From NCBI GenBank assembly GCA_021792835.1, contig JAJYTY010000017.1, positions 1-32,933 on the forward strand: a stretch of 32,933 bases of DNA. Reading direction: 5' to 3'. Below are positions 17,336-25,105 of this stretch, piece by piece (the first letter of the stretch is position 1; each line of letters opens with the position of its first letter). The notes below the pieces were generated by a model. It had not been told where the DNA came from. It ran no database searches and saw only the letters and a program-made list of their open reading frames with translations. Both the position numbers and the translations under genes were made by a program. This stretch comes from Pseudomonadota bacterium (lineage in GTDB: Bacteria > Pseudomonadota > Gammaproteobacteria > Burkholderiales > Burkholderiaceae_C).

Positions 17336-18429
17336 CGGCCCTCCGTCGAGTCGGCCGCCACGGTGCGCAGCGCCATGCCGTCACGCAGTTCGTAGTTTCC
17401 GAGCACGACCAGCGGCAACGAGGCCTTCAGCGGACCGGAGATCGCGCTGCGCTCGCCCTCGTCGGCCTCGACGTCGACTTCGACGCGGCGCGCGCGGCCG
17501 TGGTTGTCCTGGAACACATAGGCCCGTCCCTGGGCGTCGCGTAGCACCGACTGGCGCGGCACCACCCAGCCGCGCCATGCGCGCAACGGCATCGCGGCCT
17601 GGACCGCCAGCCCCGGCAGCAGCCAGTGCGCCGTCGCCGGCAGCGCAAGCGCGACCTCGACTCGTCCGGTGGCCGGGTCCACCCGGCCGGCCACGCTCAG
17701 CACGGTGGCGTGCGTGTGCTCGGCCGGGTCGAATACCGCATGCAGCCGGACTGTGGTGCCGGGGTGCAGCTGCAGGGCGTCGCGCGGATCGACTCCGACC
17801 ACCGCCTGCAGGCCTGCGCTGGGTGCCAGGCGCAGCGCCGTGGCGCCGGCCGCCAGCTGGGCTCCGGGGGCGGCCGCCACCGCGTCGACCACGCCATCGA
17901 AGGGAGCGTCCACGCGTTGCAGCAGTCTGCCCAAGCCTTGCGCCGTGGCAGCGGCCAGCGCGGCGCGCGCGTCGGCCACCGCCTTGCGCGCAGCGTCGAG
18001 TTGCGAGCGCGTCGCCAGCTGCTGCTTCGCCAGTTCGCGCACGCGGCGCAGGTCCGCACGCGCGAAGTGCAGCGCATCGCGCGCCTGCACGTAGGCCGCG
18101 CGCGCCGCCGGCGCCGCCGCGACCACGAGCAGCGGCTCGCCGCGGCGAATCCTCTGGCCGGCGTGCACCAGCACCTCGCGCACCATCACCGGGCGCGCGA
18201 AGCTGACCTGCAGCGTGCGGCCGCTGGCGGTCCGCACGGTGCCCACGGCGTGGACGCTGTGCGTGAGTTCGCCACGCTGCAACGGCTGCACGCGCACCAG
18301 CGCCGACACGGCGGGTTCGGCGCGCGCCGAAGTCGTGGCCAGCGCGAAGGTGCTCAGCAACAGGCAGGCAGCGACCCTCGCGGGTGCACGAAACGTCGCG
18401 CCGAATGGGGAGAGGGTCCGATGGGTCAT
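17332..18429 (-). CDS. RND periplasmic adaptor (membrane fusion protein), 365 aa
   Basis: Signal peptide; 'VSFARPVMVREVLVHAGQRIRRGEPLLVV' lipoyl half, helical hairpin, 'DAPFDGVVDAVAAAPGAQLAAGATAL', beta-barrel region. Confidence 0.92.
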   Translation of the reverse strand: MTHRTLSPFGATFRAPARVAACLLLSTFALATTSARAEPAVSALVRVQPLQRGELTHSVHAVGTVRTASGRTLQVSFARPVMVREVLVHAGQRIRRGEPLLVVAAAPAARAAYVQARDALHFARADLRRVRELAKQQLATRSQLDAARKAVADARAALAAATAQGLGRLLQRVDAPFDGVVDAVAAAPGAQLAAGATALRLAPSAGLQAVVGVDPRDALQLHPGTTVRLHAVFDPAEHTHATVLSVAGRVDPATGRVEVALALPATAHWLLPGLAVQAAMPLRAWRGWVVPRQSVLRDAQGRAYVFQDNHGRARRVEVDVEADEGERSAISGPLKASLPLVVLGNYELRDGMALRTVAADSTEGR

Positions 18430-19937
18430 GAGCGCAGGCGGCGTGGATCCGTGGAAGGGGGCGCCGACGGGCGCGCGGGCGGGGTCCGGGGCGCTGCCCC
18501 GTACAGTCCGGTGCCGGTCAGCAGGTCCAGTGTGACGGCCTGTTCCGCCTGCTGCTGTCGCACCCGCTGCAGCGCCAGGCGCTGGTCGAGCAGGGCCTGG
18601 CGCTGTGCCAGCGCCTGCGGCAGCGTGATCTCGTCGCGTTGCAGGGCGACCTGCGCGGCGCGTGCCGCGGCGCGCAGGGTCGGCAGCCCGGCACGGAGCT
18701 GGCTCTGCTGGCGCTGCAGCACGGCAAGGTCGGCCAGCGCCCGCTCGACATCGGCGCGCGTCTGGTCGAGGCGGATCTGGTAGGCGTCGCGAAGCTCGCG
18801 GCGGGTCGCGTGCTGCACCGCGATGCGCCCGCGCGAGCCATTGAACAGCGGCAGGGTGAAGCTCACACCGAAGCCGATGGTGTTCACGTCGGTGGTGTCG
18901 CGCGCACGCGTGAAGCCCACGCTGATCGAGGGAAACTGGGAGAGCACGGCCTCGCGCAGCTTGTGCTGCTGGCTGTCGTAGCCGGCGCGCAGGGCCCGCA
19001 GGTCGGGCCGGATGTCGGCGATGCGCGCGAGCGCATCGCGTACCCCCTGCTCGCTGCCGGCCGGGATGCGCGGCATGCCGGCCAGGCGTAGCGGGGCCCC
19101 CGGGGCCAGGCCGAGCAAGGCGTGGAGCTGGGCCTGCAACTGCACGCGCAGGCGCTGCTGCGCATCGCGCCGCTGGCGCAGCGCCTGCAGGCGAACCAGC
19201 TGCGCATCGGCGTCGGTGCGTGGCAGGTCGCCCGCGGCGACCGCGGCACGGCTGCGCTGCAGTTGCACACGCGCCAGCGCCAGCTCGGAGCGCAGCAGCC
19301 GGGCGCGCGTGTGCAGCCCGACCAGGCGTACGTACAGCAGCTGCGCCTGCGAAGCCGTCTGCCACTCCTGCCACAGCAGATCCAGGTCCACGCTGCGCAC
19401 ATGCGCGCGCGCCGCCGCCTGCGCCTGCGGGCGGGTCAGCAGACGGCCGAGATCGAAGTCCAGGCCGTAGCTGAAGGCCGTGCTGGTGGCGCCGGCGCTG
19501 TTGCCCGGGAAGTCACGCGACGCCGAGAACCTCGGATCGGGCAGCAATCCGGCAGCGAAGGCCTGGGCGCGCGCGACGCCGAGGCGGTCACGCGCCACGC
19601 GCAGCTGGGGGTTGTTGAGCACGGCCAGCGCGGCCACCGCGCCCATCGGCAACGGGCGGTCGAGGTCGACGCGCTCGGCGGCCAGTCGCGGCAACGGGAT
19701 GCTGTGCGCGTCGACCCGCAGTTGTCGCAGCGCCGGTGCCGAGTCCGGCGCCGCGGCCAGCGGGCGCGGCGTGTAGCTGGCGCAACCGGCGAGCGCAAGC
19801 AGCAGCGAGGCCAGGCTGGTGGCCTGGCTCAGGCGCCGCGCCTTCGAGCGCTGGCGCCGTCCCTGCAGCACGAAGCGCGCGAGACGAGGCTGGCTCGGGC
19901 TCGGGCTCGGGCGCGGCGGTAGGTCGCGGAGGTTCAT
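18426..19937 (-). CDS. TolC-family outer-membrane efflux lipoprotein, 503 aa
   Basis: Lipobox 'LALAGC'; two helical repeats, 'VLNNPQLRVARDRLGVARAQAFAAGLLPDPRFSAS' and 'LSQFPSISVGFTRAR...FTLPLFNGSRGRIAVQHATRRELRDAYQIRLDQTRADVERAL'. Confidence 0.92.
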   Translation of the reverse strand: MNLRDLPPRPSPSPSQPRLARFVLQGRRQRSKARRLSQATSLASLLLALAGCASYTPRPLAAAPDSAPALRQLRVDAHSIPLPRLAAERVDLDRPLPMGAVAALAVLNNPQLRVARDRLGVARAQAFAAGLLPDPRFSASRDFPGNSAGATSTAFSYGLDFDLGRLLTRPQAQAAARAHVRSVDLDLLWQEWQTASQAQLLYVRLVGLHTRARLLRSELALARVQLQRSRAAVAAGDLPRTDADAQLVRLQALRQRRDAQQRLRVQLQAQLHALLGLAPGAPLRLAGMPRIPAGSEQGVRDALARIADIRPDLRALRAGYDSQQHKLREAVLSQFPSISVGFTRARDTTDVNTIGFGVSFTLPLFNGSRGRIAVQHATRRELRDAYQIRLDQTRADVERALADLAVLQRQQSQLRAGLPTLRAAARAAQVALQRDEITLPQALAQRQALLDQRLALQRVRQQQAEQAVTLDLLTGTGLYGAAPRTPPARPSAPPSTDPRRLRS

Positions 19938-20003
19938 CGTGGATCCTGGTCGGCGAGGCTTGGATCCGGGCGCCGGTACGCCGGTAGCGCGGCGGGCGCG
20001 AGG

Positions 20004-20046
20004 ACTTAGCAAAAGCTTAAGCCTGCGGACTTAGCGCGAACTTAGC
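20004..20046 (-). promoter_or_regulatory. Putative response-regulator operator: two pairs of CTTA/TAAG direct repeats with 11-bp spacing
   Basis: Plus-strand CTTA at 20005, 20016, 20030 and 20041 (intervals 11, 14, 11), about 70-110 bp upstream of the first gene of the operon encoding an OmpR-family regulator. Confidence 0.55.
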
Positions 20047-20117
20047 AGCATCTGCGGCCCCCGGACGCGCGGGGGCGCCGGGGCGATGCTGGGTGCGGGA
20101 GCTTGCGCCGGCGCGGA

Positions 20118-21872
20118 TCAGCGCACGCTGATGCGGGGTTGCCAGTGGTCGCCGTAGTTGTTCACGTCGACCTCGGGTCGGCAGCTGCCCGAGTGGCGGG
20201 TGATGCGATACGAGTCGGCGCCCCAGTAGGGGTTGTCGAAGTGCACGCTGAACTCGCAGTCGATGTCGCGCAGGTCTTCGCTGGCGAGCAGGCAGTACAG
20301 GTCGCCCTCCGCGCCGGTTACCAGGCCGTTGCTTTCGAGGTGCGCGACCCACTGCTGCGTGAGGGAGCCCTCGCTGCGCGGGAAGTCGCCGTGATCGATG
20401 CGGCTCCAGTCGCACGCCAGCTTGCCGGGCATCTGCCTCGGAGCCCGGATGAGAACGTCGATCGAGCGCGCGGCCGCACCCAGCGGCGCCTGGGCGGCGC
20501 CGGCGGGAACGCCGGACCCGAGATCGCCCACGTAATGCCGCAGCGCGTCCAGGCAGTCCAGCTCGCGCCCGGGATGCTCGCCGCCGTTCCAGACCACGGT
20601 GTCGCCGTGGCGCTCGAAGATCGCTGCGGGGTTGTGCTCGCGGTCGGCCAGCGTGGCGTCGATGTCGGGCAGCAGTTGCTGCAGCTGTTGCAGGCTCTGG
20701 CGCGTGTAGGTTTGCGGATCCAGTTCGTGGCGGTGCGCATAGGCGTGGTACAGCTGGTCGGCCGCGGTCTGCAGCAGCTCGACCGCGTGCGCGATGGTTT
20801 CGTCGCCGACGCGGCGTGACAGCGAGTCGTCGCCATAGGCCACCCATTGCCGGCCGTCGCGCGCGGTGACGTACACGCCGCGGCGGTTGTCGAGGTCGTG
20901 CATGACCTTGCTGAGAGCACCGGACAGCAGCTGCGCATGGAAGCCGCGGATTCCGAAGAGCTCGAACTGCCCAGCGCAAAACTCGTGCAGCGCTTTCTTC
21001 GGCGTACGAATATGTCCTGCGGCGAACGCGTCGCCGCCGAAGTGCGCCGCATAGGCGTGCAACAGGTAGGCGAAGCGCAGGTCCTCGGGCCCCTGCGCGT
21101 GCAGGGCCTCGTGCAGCGCGAGCTTCTGACCCAGCAGGAAGGTGCGTTGCGCGCCATCGCCGAAATGGTCGTCGCTGCGTGTCGCCAGGTCCACGTACAG
21201 CCCGAGGTACGAATGCAGTTTCCACAGGTCCGAGGGCTCGCGAATGCAGGCATCGCCACCGGTGGCCAGGACCATTGCGCAGTGGTCGTCCGGCGTGGTG
21301 GGCAGCACGGAGTCGTGCTCGCGCGCCTGCTGCCAGCGCTGTTGCAGTCGATCTTCGATCGAGCGCAGGCGCGGCAGGAAATCCACGTGGCCGGAGTAGC
21401 GCAGGCTCAGCAGGTTGCGCACGAAGCGCTCGCCGGCCGCGGCCTGCGCCGGATCCGGCGGATCCTCCAGCACGTCGAAGTCGGGACCCTGCACGACGCC
21501 GGCGTAAGGCACGCCGTAGAAGTCCCCGCTCAGGTAGGCGAGCTCGGCATAGCTGAGCTCGTACGGCTGCCCGGCCCCGTCGCGCACGCGCAGCAGCGTC
21601 GCATGGTCGCCGCGCTGCACGCTTTCGTCCGCGAAGCGCAGCCATACCTGCGAGCCGAGAAAGGCATGTTCAGGCGATGCGAAGCCCAGCGCGCTGTCCG
21701 GCACCGGACCGGACCTCGGGGCGGCGTCTGCGCTGCCGGCCGTCTGCGCGACGGCCGCGCCGCAGGCAAGGGCTTGACACAGCAGCGCGGCGGCGAGCCG
21801 GGCGCGGCGCGAATGGTGGGCACGGCGCGGTTGGTGGGCGCGGCGTGGGACCGAAGGGTGGGGGCGGGGCAT
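20118..21872 (-). CDS. Secreted protein, putative zinc-dependent phospholipase C-like, 584 aa
   Basis: Signal peptide 'RLAAALLCQALACGAAVAQ'; 'LALHEALHAQGPEDLRFAYLLHAYAAHFGGDAFAAGHIRTP' resembles the H...H...D.FAAGH.R pattern of PlcA/PlcC-type metallophospholipases. Family assignment tentative; ORF call firm. Confidence 0.7.
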   Translation of the reverse strand: MPRPHPSVPRRAHQPRRAHHSRRARLAAALLCQALACGAAVAQTAGSADAAPRSGPVPDSALGFASPEHAFLGSQVWLRFADESVQRGDHATLLRVRDGAGQPYELSYAELAYLSGDFYGVPYAGVVQGPDFDVLEDPPDPAQAAAGERFVRNLLSLRYSGHVDFLPRLRSIEDRLQQRWQQAREHDSVLPTTPDDHCAMVLATGGDACIREPSDLWKLHSYLGLYVDLATRSDDHFGDGAQRTFLLGQKLALHEALHAQGPEDLRFAYLLHAYAAHFGGDAFAAGHIRTPKKALHEFCAGQFELFGIRGFHAQLLSGALSKVMHDLDNRRGVYVTARDGRQWVAYGDDSLSRRVGDETIAHAVELLQTAADQLYHAYAHRHELDPQTYTRQSLQQLQQLLPDIDATLADREHNPAAIFERHGDTVVWNGGEHPGRELDCLDALRHYVGDLGSGVPAGAAQAPLGAAARSIDVLIRAPRQMPGKLACDWSRIDHGDFPRSEGSLTQQWVAHLESNGLVTGAEGDLYCLLASEDLRDIDCEFSVHFDNPYWGADSYRITRHSGSCRPEVDVNNYGDHWQPRISVR

Positions 21873-21981
21873 GGCACGGGCGGTTGAGCAGGCGCTCGAT
21901 GACGCTTGCGCCGATTCATGCTTGGACGCCGCCGCGCGCGCCGGGTTCCCGGCGGTCGCTGAAACTCCGGGGGCTCAGGGT

Positions 21982-22407
21982 TCAATCACGCGTGGCGGCG
22001 CGCCGCACGCAGTCGACGTAGGACTCGCCATCGGGGGGCAGGCCGCTGCGCTGCGCGGTCCACAACATCTGGCCCAGGCATTCCATGATGGCGTGGTGGG
22101 CCTCGTGTTCGCCGCGCCGCGCGCTCAGCAGCTGGCAGGCCTGCCGGATCCCGGCGGGCTGGTCGATGGACACCTGCTCGCTGATCGACAGGTGCATCGA
22201 CAGGTGCAGGAACGGGTTGCTGCGCCCGGCCTCGACCGCGTAGTCGTGTCCGAGCGCGTCGTCCGCCTCGAGATCGTCGTGGTACTCCGGATGCTGTTCG
22301 ATCCAGTTCAGCGCCAGGGTTTCCAACGGCGTGAGCACGCCGGTGTCGCGGCGTTTCCACGCGTCGATGAAAAAGCGGCGGACTTCATCCTTCGTCGGGT
22401 TGAACAT
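21982..22407 (-). CDS. DUF1841 family protein, 141 aa
   Basis: 'MFNPTKDEVRRFFIDAWKRRDTGVLTPLETLALNWIEQHPEYH...NPFLHLSMHLSISEQVSIDQPAGIR...EAHHAIMECLGQMLW' typical of DUF1841. Confidence 0.9.
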   Translation of the reverse strand: MFNPTKDEVRRFFIDAWKRRDTGVLTPLETLALNWIEQHPEYHDDLEADDALGHDYAVEAGRSNPFLHLSMHLSISEQVSIDQPAGIRQACQLLSARRGEHEAHHAIMECLGQMLWTAQRSGLPPDGESYVDCVRRAATRD

Positions 22408-22569
22408 GGAGTGTGGGCTGACCGGGTTGCCGCGGCGGGGGCGGCGGGCGCAGCGAGCATTGTGCTCCGCTGGCGTGCCGGGCGCGCCGTCGGCGTCGCG
22501 CTTCGCCATGCCGGCAGCCTGCTAAGCTTGCAGCGGCGTGCCGCCTCCGATGGCGGCGGGGGGAGGATC

Positions 22570-23190
22570 ATGCCGATTCTGGTGGTCGCCAATCCCAAGG
22601 GGGGCGCTGGAAAATCCACGCTGGCCACGCAAATGGCCGGCTACTGGGCCTCGCGCGGGCACAAGGTGATGCTCGGCGACGCGGACCGCCAGCAGTCATC
22701 GCGGCTGTGGCTGTCGTTGCGCCCGACCGCGCTCCGGCCGATCGCCGGCTGGAAGATAGGCGGCGACGCTGTGGCACGCCCGCCGCAAGGCACCACCCAT
22801 GTCGTGATCGACACGCCGGCGGGACTGCACGGCCGCCGCTTCGACGAGTTGCTGCGCATCGCCGACCGACTGCTCGTCCCGGTGCAGGCCTCGGTGTTCG
22901 ACATCTACGCGGCACAGGAATTCCTCGACCGCGTCGCCGCCGAGCGCAGCTTGCAGTCCCTGCCCATCGGGCTGGTCGGCGTGCGTGTCGACGAGCGCAC
23001 CCGCGCCGCGGAGCAGCTGCGTGGATTCCTGCAAGGCCTCGCCCATCCGCTGCTGGGCATGCTGCGCCCGACCACCAACTACGCGCACATGGCCGCGCAC
23101 GGCCTGACCCTGTGGGACCTGCGCGCATCGCAGGTCGAGCGCGACCTGCGACAGTGGGAGCCGATCACGGCGTGGGCCGATCGCGCATAG
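22570..23190 (+). CDS. ParA/MinD-family ATPase (orphan), 206 aa
   Basis: Deviant Walker A 'NPKGGAGKSTLATQMAGYWASRGHKVMLGDADRQQSS'; 'VVIDTPAGLHG'; 'IGLVGVRVDERTRAAEQLRGFL'. RBS GGGAGGA upstream. Confidence 0.93.
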   Translation: MPILVVANPKGGAGKSTLATQMAGYWASRGHKVMLGDADRQQSSRLWLSLRPTALRPIAGWKIGGDAVARPPQGTTHVVIDTPAGLHGRRFDELLRIADRLLVPVQASVFDIYAAQEFLDRVAAERSLQSLPIGLVGVRVDERTRAAEQLRGFLQGLAHPLLGMLRPTTNYAHMAAHGLTLWDLRASQVERDLRQWEPITAWADRA

Positions 23191-23196
23191 TGCGTC

Positions 23197-23224
23197 GGGC
23201 CCCGCAATGCGGATCGCGGGTCCC
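23197..23224. terminator. Hairpin between convergent parA-like and fnr-like genes (GGGCCCCGC ... GCGGGTCCC)
   Basis: 9-bp inverted repeat with one mismatch and 10-nt loop, starting 6 nt after the ParA stop; no strong U-tract. Confidence 0.4.
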
Positions 23225-23249
23225 TGCGCGGCGTGATGGGTTCAGGGCT

Positions 23250-24065
23250 TCAGGCGGCCAGGCGCGTCGGCACGACCAATGCCTGCAGGCCTTCGCGGTT
23301 GATGCGGAACAGGCGCGGGCCCACGTGATCGACCAGCCCGTCGCGCTCGAACTGGGCGATCACCCGGCTGGCCGTTTCCAGCGCCACGCCGAGCATCGCG
23401 CCGAGGTCGCTGCGCTTGGGCAGCACCATGGTGTCGTTGAGTTCCGGCTCGGCCAGGCGCAGCAGCAGTCGCGCCATGCGCGATGGGATGGTTCCCGATC
23501 CCAGCAGCAGCGCCCATTCGTCGGTTTCGCGCAATGCGCGGTGCCAGCGCTCGAGGAATTCCTGGCGCAGGTTGGGCACTCGCTCCTCCAGCGCGCGGAT
23601 GACGTCGACCGGGATGCGGCAGACCCGCACCGTGCCGATGGCCGAGGCGTGGTGCATGTAAGGTTGCTGGATGAAGGACTCGAGCCCGATCAGGTCGCCG
23701 CGCCGGGCCACCCGCGTGATGCGTCGCGTGCCGTCCGGAAGCACGCGTTCGAGCTTGATGAAGCCGGTCTTCACCGTGTACAGGTAATGCCCCTGCTGTG
23801 CTTCGGCGAACAGGCTTTCGCCGCTGGCGAACTGCATGTCGTCGATGACCTGATGGATCTCGTTGAAGTCGGCCGCGTCGAGCGCGCCGAACAGCGCGAT
23901 CCGACGCACGCCGCAGTTGCGGCAGTCCGCCGCGCCGCGCCACGCGCTGTGCAGGTCGCCGGTGGCGACACGCCGGGCTGCGCAGGCCGGCTCCGTCACG
24001 AGGGCGGCTGGCGCGCCGCCCTTCGTTTTCAGCGAAATCCGGGAGAAATCAACGGCCTGGTCCAT
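23250..24065 (-). CDS. CRP/FNR-family transcriptional regulator, 271 aa
   Basis: cNMP-fold domain and C-terminal HTH 'KRSDLGAMLGVALETASRVIAQFERDGLV' with E-xx-SR recognition motif; N-terminal 'ADCRNCGVR' and central 'VRVCRIP'; RBS AAGGAAGGA before ATG at 24065. Confidence 0.93.
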   Translation of the reverse strand: MDQAVDFSRISLKTKGGAPAALVTEPACAARRVATGDLHSAWRGAADCRNCGVRRIALFGALDAADFNEIHQVIDDMQFASGESLFAEAQQGHYLYTVKTGFIKLERVLPDGTRRITRVARRGDLIGLESFIQQPYMHHASAIGTVRVCRIPVDVIRALEERVPNLRQEFLERWHRALRETDEWALLLGSGTIPSRMARLLLRLAEPELNDTMVLPKRSDLGAMLGVALETASRVIAQFERDGLVDHVGPRLFRINREGLQALVVPTRLAA

Positions 24066-24079
24066 GATCCTTCCTTCAC

Positions 24080-24093
24080 TTGAGCAGGCTCAA
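24080..24093. promoter_or_regulatory. Putative FNR-type box TTGAGCAGGCTCAA
   Basis: Perfect inverted repeat TTGAGC-AG-GCTCAA with core TTGA-N6-TCAA, just downstream of the candidate -10 and upstream of the ATG of the FNR-like gene. Confidence 0.6.
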
Positions 24094-24123
24094 TATTAGC
24101 GTTCACTGATATACCGTTGTCAA
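24093..24123 (-). promoter_or_regulatory. Candidate sigma-70 promoter of the FNR-like gene
   Basis: Minus strand: TTGACA (24123-24118), 18-19 bp spacer, (C)TAATAT (24098-24093), about 30 bp before the ATG. Confidence 0.5.
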
Positions 24124-24257
24124 TAGCGCAACGGCATGTAATCAGCTAGTGAAAACCCGCCCCCCGACGCGCGAGCGGGTGTTCGTCGCCGCCGTGCGAG
24201 GCCTGCGGCGCGCGCGCCTACACTGGAAGTTTTCAACCCCTGTCATTGAGTGGTCTC

Positions 24258-25103
24258 ATGAACGGCCCCAGCCTGCAGTCCGTCGCCGCGCAGAACGCGC
24301 GTGACGCCCTTGCCGAGGACATCGGCAGCGGCGACCTCACCGCGTCGTTGATCGACCCCGGCGCGCAAGCGCAGGCGCGGGTGCTGGCGCGCGAGCCGGC
24401 GATCGTCTGCGGCAGGCCGTGGGTGGAGGCGGTGCTGCGGCAACTCGACCCGGGGTCGCGCATCGAGTGGCAGTTCCCGGAAGGCGCCCGCGCGGGGGCC
24501 GGCGATGTGGTGCTGCGGGTGCAGGGGCCTGCCCGGACCCTGCTGAGCGCGGAGCGCTGCATGCTCAATTTCCTGCAGTTGCTGTCCGGGGTCGCCACGC
24601 GCACCGCGCAGTACGTGCAGGCGGTGGCCGGGACGCGGGCGCGCATCGTCGACACGCGCAAGACCTTGCCCGGGCTGCGGCTGGCGCAGAAATACGCGGT
24701 GCGGGTGGGTGGCGGAAGCAATCACCGCATGGGCCTGTACGACGGAATCCTGATCAAGGAGAACCACATCGCGGCGGCGGGCGGAATCGCCGCGGTGCTC
24801 GAGCGGGCGCGGCACATCGCGCCGGCGGGGGTCTTCGTGCAGATCGAGGTCGAGACCCTGGAACAGCTGCGCGAAGCGCTGGACGCCGGAGCGCGCATGG
24901 TGCTGCTCGACAACATGGACCTCACCGCGTTGCGCGAGGCCGTGCGTGTCAACGCGGGCCGCGCCGAGCTGGAGGTCTCCGGCGGGGTCGACCTGGACAG
25001 CGTGGGAGAGCTTGCGCGCACCGGAGTCGACCGCATATCCATCGGAAAGCTGACCAAGGACGTCGTCGCCACCGATTACTCGATGCGTTTCAGCGGAGTC
25101 TGA
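24258..25103 (+). CDS. nadC: Nicotinate-nucleotide diphosphorylase (quinolinate phosphoribosyltransferase)
   Basis: '[13 protein letters not shown]', '[22 protein letters not shown]', '[40 protein letters not shown]', '[30 protein letters not shown]'. Confidence 0.98.
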   Translation: MNGPSLQSVAAQNARDALAEDIGSGDLTASLIDPGAQAQARVLAREPAIVCGRPWVEAVLRQLDPGSRIEWQFPEGARAGAGDVVLRVQGPARTLLSAERCMLNFLQLLSGVATRTAQYVQAVAGTRARIVDTRKTLPGLRLAQKYAVRVGGGSNHRMGLYDGILIKENHIAAAGGIAAVLERARHIAPAGVFVQIEVETLEQLREALDAGARMVLLDNMDLTALREAVRVNAGRAELEVSGGVDLDSVGELARTGVDRISIGKLTKDVVATDYSMRFSGV

Positions 25104-25105
25104 CC

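Noticed and set aside
14051-17395. 1114-aa plus-strand ORF antisense to the RND permease
   Set aside because: His/Arg/Gln-rich low-complexity translation with no domain signature; the opposite strand encodes a clear RND permease. Antisense ORFs of this kind are common at high GC.
17332-19374. 680-aa version of the membrane fusion protein
   Set aside because: The first ~315 aa are an out-of-frame reading of the TolC-family gene; the true start is ATG 18429, with its own signal peptide.
24419-25105. N-terminal extension of the NadA ORF across nadC
   Set aside because: Frame is simply open; the real nadA start is ATG 25106, with nadC encoded in another frame.
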